Made by a program: the position numbers and the translations under genes. From assembly GCA_000310025.1 (NCBI GenBank), contig FN649741.1:301774-365773 (forward strand): a stretch of 64,000 bases of DNA. Direction: 5' to 3'. A model generated the notes under the pieces. It worked only from the letters and a program-made list of their open reading frames with translations. It was not told the DNA's origin and searched no databases. Source of the stretch: Ectocarpus siliculosus (lineage: Eukaryota > Sar > Phaeophyceae > Ectocarpales > Ectocarpaceae). Below, one piece after another: positions 19,220-31,500 of the stretch (within the stretch, counting starts at the first letter, position 1; each line of letters begins with the position of its first letter).

Positions 19220-22110
19220 TGGCCAAGAAAACAAGAAGTAGTACGTTAGTCTGCAATGTCTCCAACAAGCGGTGGTTGGTGTTCTCATTCTCGTTGTTCC
19301 TTGATCATCCCAGATTGCAACGTCTATCGCAGTGTCCATTTGCCGTGCGGTTGTGCTTTTCCTTGTTGAATGACGAGCAACAGAAATCCGGTGGCATCCG
19401 AACGTCGCGATTTTTGAGGCTACTGAAAATTATTGCACGGTGTGCCAAATCCATTGGAGTTTCTATTCGATAGCAAAAGCTGAAAAGTGTGCCGCCAAAC
19501 CAAGCACATAACACGTTCAGATGGCCGAGGGTCAACAACCGTCACAGGGGAGTACACAGTGTCAATGAATGTTGGATGATTTTGCGCGAAGAGATCTATC
19601 CGAAAGAAGAACAATACCTGCCAGAGCCTCGGAAATCGTAGGAAAAAAATAAAGTATTCCATTGGAGTAGTTGCAGATCGTGTGCTGAAGTCTCGCCGAA
19701 TAGCTGTCGACGGGAAGCAAGCACCGCCAACGCGCTCCGTGAGTGCGTTCGTTGTCACTATGAAAACTGACCGCTGGCATGATCACTGTAGTTCTGTTGT
19801 TCAAGCGGATTATTTGTGTCTTTAGGTGATTCAAATCTCTCTTGTTAATGGTTGCCTCGAAATGCTTCACGCAGACTCTAACCCACCAAAATGGAGTACA
19901 ACAGAGAGCAATGGAGAAAACATGTAAACCTATGTAGTATGCATACCGACGCACGGTTCGCAATATGGTCGAGAGCCCAGAAACATTCTAAACTTGACAG
20001 TTTCACATATGTCTAGGCTACAGAGGGTCACAAAGTGAGTTTTTCAGACGAATCCTACATCCAAAGGGGGAAGAGTCAGAAATTGGTGTTTATTGTAATA
20101 TATCGTGCCACAGGTAGGTGCTCAACACCCCTGAAAGAAAGAACGATTGGCCGCGAAGATGACACCACAACCATGTAGCTGGTTCAACAAGGGTATGGGC
20201 AGTACTGACACGGTGAATCAAGTTGTCCCGGGGAGAAAGTCGTACCTCTTATCTGTGCAACCAGAGAGGGCATCAGATCAATCACCTGGGTTGTGAGCGG
20301 TGGGTGGGCAAACTTCTGGGACCGTTCAGTATGCCCCAACACTGTATGGGTGGTCTTGGCCAAGTTCAAAGTTTGTTCGGCCACAGAGATGTATATACGT
20401 TTGTCGAGGTGGGAGTGGTTGTTGCGGTCCCTGATTTGTTTTCTCCACGCGCCGAGGTTCTTCGTGCGCATTTTTCTCTAGAAACGATGCGCGTGACTCG
20501 AGATCGTGGTCGCAAAATCCCTCGAAAATAACGGAACGATGAAATAAACTCCTCTTGTGTTCTTTCTTGTGCCTAAAAAAGAGCAAGAAAGACAACACTT
20601 CAGGGCACCACATAATTGGACGAAATGTTTCGAGCGATGATCACATGGGACTACTGTCCTGACGGACCATGAAAAACTCATGCCTGGTAGAGGTACAGCA
20701 GTTAGACGAAATCCTCAAGCGTGGTACACACGGCGACAAAAAAAAATCTTTCGGATGATTTCTTCAGCCGTGCCACGCTGAAGGCGTGAAACATCCATGT
20801 CTGTGTGCAACGCTGCTGGATCGAACGTCGCCAGGTATGGGCTGCTGTGGTTCATACGTTGGGATATTCTCTTCTTCACCATGCTCATTTGTTTCACTGC
20901 TGACCAAGGTCGTGATGTCTGCACCTACGCGCATGTCCCCAAATCGATCACACAGACCATGTGGCGAGGCCGTACGGAATGGAATACTCCAGGGTGCCCA
21001 CACCAAAGCAGGCGCACGCAAAGACCGTCACGCATCACGTCGAGGCTGCCAGGTTCACCACCCTCCAATGAGGGTATTCCGGTATACAAGCCATTCGACA
21101 AACCTCACTCGATCGACAAATTGTTGGTTTGACCTACATAACCTAAACTTAGCCCTAACTTCGGTGCTTACGTATGTGTCTGGGGGACTTTGAAATCTCA
21201 AGAGAAAGTCAGCTTGAAGGGGAATCTGCACCTTGACGGGAACTCTAAGGCTAGAGCTACACAAACACGAAAAAAAGCAATCTCGATATTATATTGTGGA
21301 GATAACACAAATACCCTTCGTTATCTTTGCATGCTGAGCTTTGTGTGTCAGCTGTATCTCGCGAGGCCAACTTTTGTACAAAATAGTTCTGACTGGTTGC
21401 TTTCAAGAGCGCACCCTCCCCTCTACAGCAGCAGCAAAAAACGGCCAACCAAAGGCCACCGTACAACGCAAATAGCCAAAACACGCAACCCACAGACCAA
21501 AAACGACCCTCCCCCTACGCCACAATAGCAGGACGTGCAGGAAGAAAGTGTGGGTGCGTGCGCCGACCGCCCTTACCACACGGGCGAACTTGCATGTGTC
21601 ATGGCACACATGGAAGCGCCCGTGCCCAAAGTAGACAACAACTCAGCATTCGCACAACAATACCAGTGAGGTCGGCACACTCAATCAAGAAGGATTTCCA
21701 GCAGTCAAAAAATCAAGTGCGTGCCCGGCTGTTTCTCGCCGTACCGGTGCTCACAGGAAACACTGCTGTCCATCTATAGATAATACATCTGCCAGTTGCC
21801 AGCTTGACTATCCAAAAACGGATCGGCCCAAAAAGAATGTGACAATGATGCCAAACCCCCATGCTCTTTGGGTGTACTCGGGATTCGACCAGCGACACGG
21901 CAACAGGTGAAGAGCAGTACCACACTTCAGCAACCAACAGCATACAGATCCATGCGTGGTTTCACCCTGATCATGAAGTTGTGGTGACAATCAAACTCTC
22001 AAGGTTCCCAACCTGTAGGTCACATCCACAAGCGATGTGGTATCATCATGTACAGTAGTACACAGTGGTACAAAAGTACTACGATCACACGTGTAGTGCA
22101 CACCCTTAAC
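19220..22110. other. No gene supported
   Basis: Only short ORFs without coding character. It may contain introns or upstream exons of the candidate minus-strand gene ending at 19056, but none could be defined. Confidence 0.4.
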
Positions 22111-22656
22111 TTACTCTAGGCGATGCCTTGCAACAAAGGCATCAACAAATGAAAAGCAATTGTTCGATACCAGCGACAGACGATCAGGATACTTTGCTAC
22201 AAATCCTCGCATGTCGCCAATAGTCGCATCGCTCTCCCCCACGTACACCGACCCGGGAGGCAGGAATCGAAGCTCCCGCTCTCTTAGGTTTCCCGGAACG
22301 TCGTTTCCCGTCAGCAAGCGAAGCGTTGTTTCGAACGCCGTTGGTTCTTTGGGCAGAAAATCGAACAGCACCAAGCGTCGCCCGGTGTCTCTGTCTTCGC
22401 TGTTTGGTCGACCACCCTTCTCGCCTGTGCTTCGAGAGTCTTCCACGATGATGGCGATGTGTAGTTTCACTTGCGGCGGGCCCCCTTCCAGCGGGTATCT
22501 TGCTTTGAACATCTTGAAGTTGGAGCGGTGTGGTGGTGCTACCCCAAGAAGAGCAGAACAGAAACCGAGCTGCCGCAGGCTAGACAGCAGGAGCAGGAGT
22601 AGCGCCGCATGCCAAGGGCCAGCCAGCGCAGCTGCTCTTTGCCCGAGTATCACCAT
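22111..22656 (-). CDS. Small signal-peptide protein with a His ... Asn-Cys arrangement, unknown function
   Basis: A single-exon ORF of 181 codons starting ATG at 22656. Residues of about 13-36 form a hydrophobic leader (AALLLLLLSSLRQLGFCSAL), so it is secreted, ER-routed or plastid-targeted; in heterokonts a Phe just after the leader, as here, can mark plastid import. The mature part has KLHIAIIVED, VLFDFLPKEPTAFETTLRLL, FLPPGSVYVGE and NNCFSFVDAFVARH. A His in a beta strand followed much later by Asn-Cys-x-x-Phe recalls the LRAT/NlpC-P60 papain-like thiol fold, but this is a resemblance only. The start codon lies about 600 bp from that of the divergent SGNH gene, so the two may share a promoter region. 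Confidence 0.65.
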   Translation of the reverse strand: MVILGQRAAALAGPWHAALLLLLLSSLRQLGFCSALLGVAPPHRSNFKMFKARYPLEGGPPQVKLHIAIIVEDSRSTGEKGGRPNSEDRDTGRRLVLFDFLPKEPTAFETTLRLLTGNDVPGNLRERELRFLPPGSVYVGESDATIGDMRGFVAKYPDRLSLVSNNCFSFVDAFVARHRLE

Positions 22657-23259
22657 CGTCTACGCCAGACAGAGCACTGCTGCGGTACAATCAACGCAGT
22701 TGCAGAGTGTAGTGCGCCTAACGCAACAAGGATGAGTGCACAACGCTTTGTGTTTTGGTGTGGTATGGTGTGCACGAGGCAACGCCGCCACTGCACAGCC
22801 GGTAGGGGTCACTCACCATCCGCGCCTGGCGTCGATGGCAGGTTCGTCAGAGCGCGCGTGCGTGACTGTGTTGAAATGACGTTCGCGGATGACTGCATGA
22901 CACATGACACGGCAGCGTCCTGGGCGGCTCGTTCTGGAGCGGTCGGTCGCGGAACTGTCAGGACGTACGCGAGACACGCGGAGGAATCGCCGGCTCCCAG
23001 GTGTCCCAGGTCCCAGACTGCTCGCCGCTTGCTCTTCGTCCTCGCACAAATGAAGCCATCGGAACTCGCCTAGGCTGGTCTTGTTGTTGAGGTGCATGCC
23101 CCTCTTAGTTGTCAGAGCTGGAAATAGGGCAGATCTGTCTTCCCACCGACTCCCTCCTCGCGCGTTCATTGGTCTTGTTGCACCAGTGCGCCAGTTTAGG
23201 AGACAAGGAGCGACAACAGCAGCAGCAGTTGTATTGCTTCGTCGCGTACATCGTACAAG
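22657..23259. promoter_or_regulatory. Intergenic region between two divergently transcribed genes
   Basis: About 600 bp separate the start codons of the minus-strand signal-peptide gene and the plus-strand SGNH hydrolase gene, a head-to-head arrangement. No TATA box stands out. It must contain both transcription starts if these gene models are right. Confidence 0.4.
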
Positions 23260-26200
23260 ATGGATACGTCCGATCTGAATGTCGCGCTCGTAGGGGACAG
23301 CGTCTTAGATGACCACTACTGGCTCGATCACCCTCCAAACGACGTTCGCGCACAAACTGAACGGACTCTCAAGATCGCCTACCCGGATCGGAGCATTCGA
23401 GTGGACAATTTCGCTGTCGATGAATCGACCATCTCGTGTGTCTTACGAGGGCGTGCCCCAGCAGGTGTGTCGTGTGTCGGCGGTGTACGTGAGGGAAAGG
23501 GGTGTTTTCTCCCGTTCTCTTTTCAGCAGTCGGCTCTGAAGATGTGCAACAACAGTCCTACATAGGTATTCGTTGTCGTCATCGTTGTACAAGATCAAAT
23601 GACATAGTTAGGCACCAGGGTCGTAGGGATGCAACATCGTGATTGTGATACATACTTTTATGATGAAAGTAGGTGTGTGCCCTTACTTGCTGTAGCATCA
23701 AGATGTTAATTTCTCGAGCTCACACGTGTCACGTGTGGTTTATGGAGACTGGCTACATATGCAGGTCGCTAGGCCGCACAAAGGTGAGTGCTGCTGCTGC
23801 TGCTGCTGCTGCTGCTGCAACAACAGCGGTGACGATGGGAAGTCCTTTGTCCTTTGTTTGACCAGCCCACTACAGGAATGGCCGAAGAAAGGCGAAGATG
23901 GAGCCGTACCCGGTGGAAGAGGATGGCGTGGTGAGACCATTGAAGCTCTTGCGTGAAGCCAAACCTACGCACGTGGTAAGTGGGTGCCTCGGCGCAACGT
24001 GCACGCTCACTCTACGCGTTGTTAACAAGGAGGGTTCATGGTCGCACCTGTCTACCTGCTGGGATTGTGCAGACCGCGGAAAACGCCGAATTGTTTGTGT
24101 TTCCATCGCTGAACATCCCAAGGAGTCAACCGCTCCCATGCCGCAGGCCGGGAGTGTTCATGTGTAGGATCCAAGGCTGCTCTTTTTTATGGCACTCTGG
24201 CTGGCCGCCATTTTTGAAACGAGGCTTGGTAAACTTCGTACGCATATGGAGCCTGAAAGCCCGGTTGCTCTTCAGACGATCACAGAACCCGGCCTGTACA
24301 TTTCGTCCCGACCGCTGTGCGATCATTGCAGGTGCTGAGTATCGGAGGAAACGATGCCCGCATCCGTTTCTTGCAATCCCGCAACCCGGATGTGGTTACA
24401 GAGCTCATGATAACCGACGGCTTCGTGGCCAACCTCCGCCGGGTGGTGGAGACTATTCGGGCCGAGATAACACCCAACATCATCCTCGTGTATGTGTGAG
24501 TCTCGTTGAACATGGAAGTCTGTCTGTTGGCATCCTGTGGTATCGTTGGTATCAGCAATATTTCCCGTTCCAAGTTATTTTCGATCGCGACGTTTTCCTC
24601 AGAGCAAGGAACCGATGGCTACTGCTACTATGTATTAAAGCCCTCCTGTAGCCCGGCGGTCATACACGTTTCCTCTCACTTTCGTTGGTTCGTCAGATAT
24701 ATGCCCGAGTTCAAGACTTTCCCTCTGCTGAGCATGCTGCCACCGGCACGGATCCTACAACGCCTACTGGTAAACTTCTCCAAGTTTTTCATCGAGGTGA
24801 ACATCATCAATCGGATATGTGGAGGGCGCGGCTCGTTTGCCGTGTTTATGATTGGAGAAAGTAGGCTACGTACTTGATTGTATGCCGATGTTTTGCTCTG
24901 TCGTGCAGGGTTTGACATCCGTTTCTCGCAATTGCTGCGATCTGGGATACTTGAACTCGCAAGCCAGGCTTCTAAGAACACCTGTTATTGGTGAAAGATC
25001 GTGCTCAAACCGCCGCAAACGTTTTTTGGCGAGCGGTGCCGCTCAACCGTTGACCTTACTCCGCCATGTGCGGTGCTTGTAAAGTCGATCCCAAGCCACT
25101 AGGCCCGAGCACCAACTCGTTGCATGTTTTCCCAGGCTGACTCAGCCCAAGCGTTCGTGGTCCTGGCGTGTTTGTGGAGGCGAGTTCATCAGGTTTCAGA
25201 GAAAATACGATTCTTGTTGGGACTGCTGGGGGGCTATCTGTGTCTGCCGGATATTGACGAAAGGGCAGTCCTCCAAAACTATACCCGGCCGCAGCTTTAC
25301 GCCCGTCCAAATCACAAACCGCCCTTCCAAATCGAACGTGCCTACTATGTTTGTTTTCGACGCTCTCCCAGTGTTTGTGTCCATGGTTTGCGGACGACCA
25401 GTCTGTCAAAGCTCACAGGTATGTGTAAGTCCACACGCCCTCAACGACACCCGAGAGGCGAAACGCCTTGATTGCATGCACAACTTATCCACTCATACAC
25501 TCATTATTACACGCGTTATTGACACGATGCCAACGAAAGCCAGTCGATTATTCTGGTTGCCGAGGAATTCTCGTATGCCCACCTAACACGGGACTGCTGT
25601 GTGTTGTGTCTATCCCTTGACGCCGGCTTGTTGCGCCCAGCTGGCTGTGGAGTTCCACCTGCCGATCATCGACCTGTCGAGGACCTTTGACCCCAACAAC
25701 AAGAAACACTACGGATCCACGCCAATCGAGCCGTCAAACGTTTCAGGGCAGTTCATCGCCGACCTTGTCGCGCAGGTGAATTTACGGCAATAGACCACTT
25801 GCAACAGGACCCGCCGCACCAAAAAAATTGCTCTGGGCGGAGGGGAGGTTCTGTGGGGGATATTTTCAAGAAATCATAACTTTTTGCCCCGGGATCGGAT
25901 TTTCATAAAACAATTTGCGTTGGATAGCTGACGAGCTGAAGTTTTTTCTGCGATTTTTGTTTATTTGTTTTGGAAACGAGGCACAAAGATAATGTTATTC
26001 TTAAACGAAAATCAACCCTTTCCCCCGAACTAAATTTATATTTTCTCGAACAGCCTGGGTTATTCAACAAAAACCCAAGATATTCGTCCCCCCGTTTTCC
26101 AAAAAACAAGGCAAAAATCACCAAAAAAACTTCAGCTCGTTAGCTATCCAACGCAATTTATTTTATGAAAATCCGATGCCGGGGCAAAAAGTTATGATTT

Positions 26201-26759
26201 CTTGAAAATATCCCCCACAGAACCTCCCCTCCGCCCAGAGCATTTTTTTTGGTGCGGCGGGTCCTGTTGCAAGTGGTCTATACACGAAGACTTGTTCAGT
26301 TATCGGGCGACGCAATGGAGAGAATGAAGGGCATCAAACACTTTCGCCCGTAGACATACTATGTGTGATTTCGAAGCCGAGGGTTGGAGGTTGCCAAGAG
26401 CATAGAACGCCGCACGCTGCCATAGCCCAGTCCGACTTCAAGTCTAGAAGCTCGTGTACTTCATCATGCGAAGTTGATTTTCCGAATTTTCACGTTTGCC
26501 CAGCTTGAAAGAGTTAGTCAAGTGCTGCACACACAGCAGTCAAAGATGTCTGAATTGAACCGTTGAACAACAGGTGCTGGCGCGATTCCGGTTCGGCGAA
26601 GAGGCTGGAGGAAAGATCTTCTCCGGCACTGGGGGCGAGTTGGTGGTTCATGACCTCGCCCCCGATGCCGCTGCAAGGTTCTCGTACGGGCGAGAGCTGC
26701 AGGCGTTCTTCGATCGCAAAGCCGCCGAGAAGCCGGCTACCTCCTGTGTCATTGGATAA
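23260..26759 (+). CDS. SGNH/GDSL-type hydrolase, six exons
   Basis: Exons by splice signals and phase: 23260-23464, 23866-23975, 24332-24495, 24697-24769, 25641-25775, 26574-26759; all junctions keep frame and give about 290 residues. The start MDTSDLNVALVGDSVLDD carries the GDS block I with catalytic Ser. PTHVVLSIGGND across exons 2/3 is block III (GxND). IILVYVYMPEF, LPIIDLSRTFDP and HYGSTPIEPSNVSGQFIADL follow, as in other SGNH hydrolases; the usual DxxH pair is not obvious near the C-terminus, so the catalytic His is uncertain. A small exon may be missing between 24770 and 25640. There is no clear leader, so it is probably cytosolic. The last residues are CVIG. Intron 1 has a CTG microsatellite and the last intron a MITE. 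Substrate unknown (esterase/acylhydrolase class). Confidence 0.75.
23790..23819 (+). repeat. CTG/TGC trinucleotide microsatellite in intron 1 of the SGNH gene
   Basis: About nine to ten perfect CTG units, just inside a GTGAGT at 23784 that is not used in the phase-consistent model. Confidence 0.9.
25791..26280. mobile_element. Foldback MITE with about 185-bp terminal inverted repeats and TA target duplication
   Basis: The left end TA-GACCACTTGCAACAGGAC (25791 on) is repeated in reverse complement at the right end (GTCCTGTTGCAAGTGGTC-TA, to 26280). The inverted repeats match almost base for base for about 150 bp and more loosely to about 185 bp, leaving a centre of roughly 110 bp without coding capacity. 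The TA flanks suggest Tc1/mariner-type mobilisation in trans. It sits in the last intron of the SGNH gene, starting 15 bp after the donor at 25776. Confidence 0.92.
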
Positions 26760-28516
26760 CGGCAAGGGTGTCAATTGTCTTGTTGTTTCCCTTAGGGTTG
26801 GCGCTGGTTGATGAAACGTAACCGGTGGGTGACGGAAACTACTATTTACTGCTGTGCCCTGAGCCCAGAAATTGAGTAGATTGAGTAGCGCCAACAACAG
26901 CACGAGGAAAGCCGTGCTTACAAACAAAGGTCGTTGTTGTTGTTGTTGGTGTTGAACAACTACACGTGCGAGGGAGAGCAGCGTCAGTCAAATGTCGGAG
27001 AATGCTTTGCTTTCGTGTGGCGGATACAGTGGAGTCGCGCAACGCTGTTTGTGCACTGTTAGGATCTTCAAAAGCAAGTGCACAACGCAGCATATCTTCC
27101 TTTTCATGTCTACTGGTTCTACTGATGTTTTGTGACTGGGTTCGGTTTTTTAGCTTTGCCGACCGAGTGTTTTTCTCTTTCCGGAAACCGTTCTTCTCTC
27201 TGCATTCTTGGGAGATCGGCGAAACGACAGTTGCGTGTGCCTGCCTGCTGCACAATTTTTCATGGAGTGACGACATTAGGTGTCGGTGTAAGGCCCGCAG
27301 CAGCCAGTACGTACACGCTGAACCAGTTCAAAGACCTCTTGCGTGGATAGGGAGGGAGTTTTCGTTGTTAATTGCTTGGTCTACCAACCCATCCATCTTG
27401 CCAAACAGATACGAGTGCACGCTAATGCGCGCCTTGTACAGTACGTGACAAGTCCTGCCAGCAAGGCTTGGAACCGTAAACAAACAGCCTTTAGAATGCA
27501 CTCAAACTGCTGTGCGGCTCAACGTGTCGTGACGAGGGTGAGACAAGCTTTTCCCTCCAGCATACCGCCATGACTTGGTACTGAGGTCAAAATGGCGGAG
27601 TGCGCGTCCGCAAGGGTTCCACTCGGAAGCCGTTGTGAATGCTGTTTCAAGAGTCGTTGCTGGATAAATCAAAACTTCTAACGCCAACCCTTCTGCGTGT
27701 ACCATATGAACCACAACGAAGCGTTTGCCTGCACCGTCCGTCCCCGAGCAAGGATGATTGACATGATTGAGGTTATTGAGATGCACCAACACGGGTCGGA
27801 AACCCTTGGAAAACGTGCACAAAACACAAACACCTCCAACAGGCAGATAACATCATCACCAGTGTCACAAATATTCTCAGATTCTCCTGTCTCCACGCTA
27901 CACCCAAAGCCTGTGCATGACTACATCCTATCCGGCGTTACTCCCTTCATGTAAAACCCCACGACAGGCTGATACGAAAGATGTCCACCTTCAGCCGGTT
28001 TTCCCGCTCTTCATCGTACTAGGCACGGTCACAAATGGCGCGGTACCCTTCATCAACACCACGCTTGCCCGGAGAGCTTGGATTATCCCGCACATGCAAC
28101 ACTTTTTACCGAAAGAGAAGTCAATGCCACCTGTCTAGTGCTTTAACCTACACACCTACAGACCACGAAACAAACCATCCAGTGTGTATCGTAGCATCGC
28201 CCTGATGAAAGACCCTGCACGAGTGACTCGGTCTACATGTCCAAGCCGCCCTCGCCTCCCCCTGGTCGTGTCAGGTTTGGTATTGGTACGACCAACATTT
28301 GAGTCACAAACTCCTCTCTCTTTCACTCAGACCACACCCGCAGCAACCAAAAACAAAAAGCGTACAGCATCAACCCGCCCCCTCCCCAACCCCCCGCCCA
28401 CCTAGAATACAGCAGGCGAACCGATCCAACCCCGAAAATGGCACCCATAAAAAACCGGTCGATCGATCATTGGCCGACTGCAGGTTTGTTACAGATTCTG
28501 TGACAGCTAGCATAGC
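26760..28516. other. Convergent intergenic region, no gene supported
   Basis: It lies between the 3' ends of the SGNH gene (plus) and the PRP40-like gene (minus). Short GTT repeats near 26929-26950. No credible coding exon. Confidence 0.5.
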
Positions 28517-31500
28517 TCACAAGGGGACAGGGGCGCTACCGTTCCCGTTCTCTTCCACCTTGTGCGCGCGTTCCGGTGCAGCCACCCTCTTCTCCGGAGA
28601 ACCGTCTCCACCATCAGCCTCCTTGTCCGCTCCCACGCGCGGTCGCTTGGTGGCAGGAGAGGTCCCCTCGCCCTCGCCATGCTTCTTCTCCTTCTTGCCC
28701 TTGTCAACGTCAATCTGACCTTCCTCGTCATCGGCAGAGTCGACAGCCATAGAGTCCTTGCGGGAGTTGGAGGCTGCCGCGGAGGCATGCTTGTCCTTGC
28801 TGTCCTTGTCGCCGTGCTTGGAGGAGTGGCGATCCTTGTCTTTGTCGCGCTTGTCCTTTTTGTCCTTCTTGTTCTTCTTGGACTTCTTCTTCTCCTGCAA
28901 ACCGGTCGCGGTTTAAGCAAAACACGAGCAGGCTGTCAGCAGGGGTCAAAACGAGATCACCACAACACTAAACACGGTTCGGATATTGTACAGTAAACAA
29001 GGCAAACGTTTTTTCTCTACAGTAGCGTAAGTCAACGGAAACCCACCCACCCATCTATCCGAACATTGCATTTTGGTTTTCTAGATTTCTGTGCTCCTGC
29101 GCATCGAGTGACCTAACAACTCATGACCACAAGCGCATGAAGAACGCACAGCAGCAGTTGGTTCTCCTTCTGCTGTGGTTCCGTGTTCCCGTCACAGTCA
29201 CGCTATCCATTCCATTTTCGTGCAATCAGTCCCGTTTGCCAGGTGGTATTGTGGCCAGAGTAGCGCAGGGCTTGGGGAGCTGCAGTACACATTCAGGTGA
29301 CATTTACGAACACGGGACAAACTTCCGCCTTTCGTCCTCTGGCAAGACTACCCCAAACACTTACAACTTGTTCACAAGTTCCTCTCATGAAGGAGTGGGG
29401 ATCCAATCATGTCAACCTCACAGAGACAGTCCAAGGATTACGATTATTTAGTGCGTTTAGGGGCTCCGAAGAACACCCAATCAATACCGACTGGCTAATC
29501 GACTTTCCATTGCTGAAAGTTGCCTACCCTAGCCAGCACCGCTACTCTACTCTAATAACGGAGTACTGTTATAAACCAGTCAGTCAACGCTACTTTACTT
29601 TCCGTCACGTCAAACTACAACACTCCCGTAGGCGTCGACACACACATTAAGACACCTCACTTCGCTTACTTACCTTCTTGTGCTTCTCCACGGGGGCCGA
29701 GTAAGACTGGTACGGAGAGTCGGGCGAGCGGCTCCTGTGCCTCTTCTTTGACTTCTTGTGGCTGCTGCTGTGGTGCTTGCGGTCTCTGGAGCGGTCCCTC
29801 GAGTCCAGGGACCGGGACCTCGACACCGAACGAGACCTCGACCTGCTGTTAACACAAAGGTAATTTAAACAAAAAACAAGTGTGGGCATGGGGGATGGGC
29901 CGAGGGAGTACATGCACACGACAAAATCGTGTTGTATTTACAGTGGACTGGCGGCTCCAGAGTGATATCTACACGGGTAGGTGTAGCGGCTGTATGCATC
30001 ACATGTATCACGTGTATCGACTGACTACTTAGTTCCTTCATCCATTGAGGCACAGCCAGCTGAAATGACGTACTGTTCTTTATTAGAAGTATTATTAACG
30101 ATACCCTGTCGGAGCGATCACACCATGCCTCCGACTCCGACCGCGCGTAAGGCGTTAATACTGCGGCTTCAGCATATCAAACCTCTGCTAGACAAAATCT
30201 CCATCTTCGAATCTTCGAATATTTCGTGAAATGTTGCATTGACATCAAAACCTCTGCTAGACATACTCTCAAATCCTCGAATCTTAATAATCTTGGGATA
30301 TTTGAGAGAGTGTCGCCCTGTAGCCGAAACCCCAAACAACAAATTGACACTAGGCGATATTCCAGATAGACACTTGGCGTTATTCCAATACCATTCTAAC
30401 AACAATGGTGAAACACTTGCACGACGTCAACGCACTCACCACCACAACCAAAATGGTAGCATGAACGCATGAACGCTACCGGAATCGAGACAAGGATTTG
30501 AACAAGGCAATTAAGTTCGGCGGGAACCGAAACTCCCTGGGATCAACTCAAAGCATAGAATGAGTCTCAATACCAATGCCTGTGCCTCCCCTCTGGAGGT
30601 GGCGCCGTCCCCCCTCTGTGCTCAGTGTACCAAAGAGAGCAACAGCAGGGAATGGCATGCTGTTCCAAGAGAATACTAAAGAACATAATCAACAACGTGG
30701 TTTGCTACGCGTGTAAACCTCACGACATCAGCCAGCAAACGGCCGGGGACCGAAGAAAAAATAAGAACTCCTGGCATCGAACAAAGGATAACATACATCC
30801 GCCAATATCCGCAGCGCAGCGCACCCACAGCCATAAAAAAAAAAAGCAATTTGCAGCATCTCGAACAATTCTGGGGGGGGAAACGTATTTTTAGTATCCC
30901 TGCCCCCTCACCGATCGCTCCTGCTGCTGCCGCGCGAGCGAGATCTGGATCTGGAGTAGGACCTGTCCGAGTAGGATCTAGACGATGACCGTCCCCGCTT
31001 CGAAGAACGCCTGTCGCGCTCCTCCTTCTCGCGTTCCTCGCGCTCCTGGGCGTGCCAGTTGTCAAGTCGGCCAAAAGACGGCACACATTCGTTACAATAG
31101 GTACGAGGGGACAGGGCAGTGTTCAGAGACATGTTGGACACCCAGCAGCTATCGCTACTGTAACCAAACATCACCAGATTCGTTCGATCGTTTACTGGAT
31201 GACACAGTACCTGCTTTTCTCTTTCTGTCAGCTTTCTGATGCAGGAGACCCACGGAAACCAATCACAAATCGCGGTCTGTAGACACGTGAACGCACACGC
31301 AATACATCTATCTCAGGCATCCTCGGGGGGAGTACAATTGTAGGATGTATGATACACAGCGACCGACACGTGTGTCTTTCATCAAAACAACTCGTTTCGG
31401 CACAACCACGTTGTACTACTGTGAATATCACAGTAATACGACGGCAGCACCCTAACTAACGAGCCAGCCAAAACACGAAACGCACTTCTTAAGTGCTACG

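Noticed and set aside
23726-23783. Extra exon (VYGDWLHMQVARPHK) in the SGNH gene
   Set aside because: It would end in a phase that does not fit the next exon, whereas acceptor 23863-23865 joins exon 1 to exon 2 in frame without it.
25791-25793. TAG here as the true stop of the SGNH hydrolase
   Set aside because: A good donor (GCGCAG|GTGAAT) precedes it, and the phase-0 exon at 26574 continues the helix naturally, so the TAG lies in the intron at the MITE border.
30470-30620. Possible 5S rRNA or tRNA-like region
   Set aside because: No matching internal promoter boxes or cloverleaf could be built; similarity was superficial.
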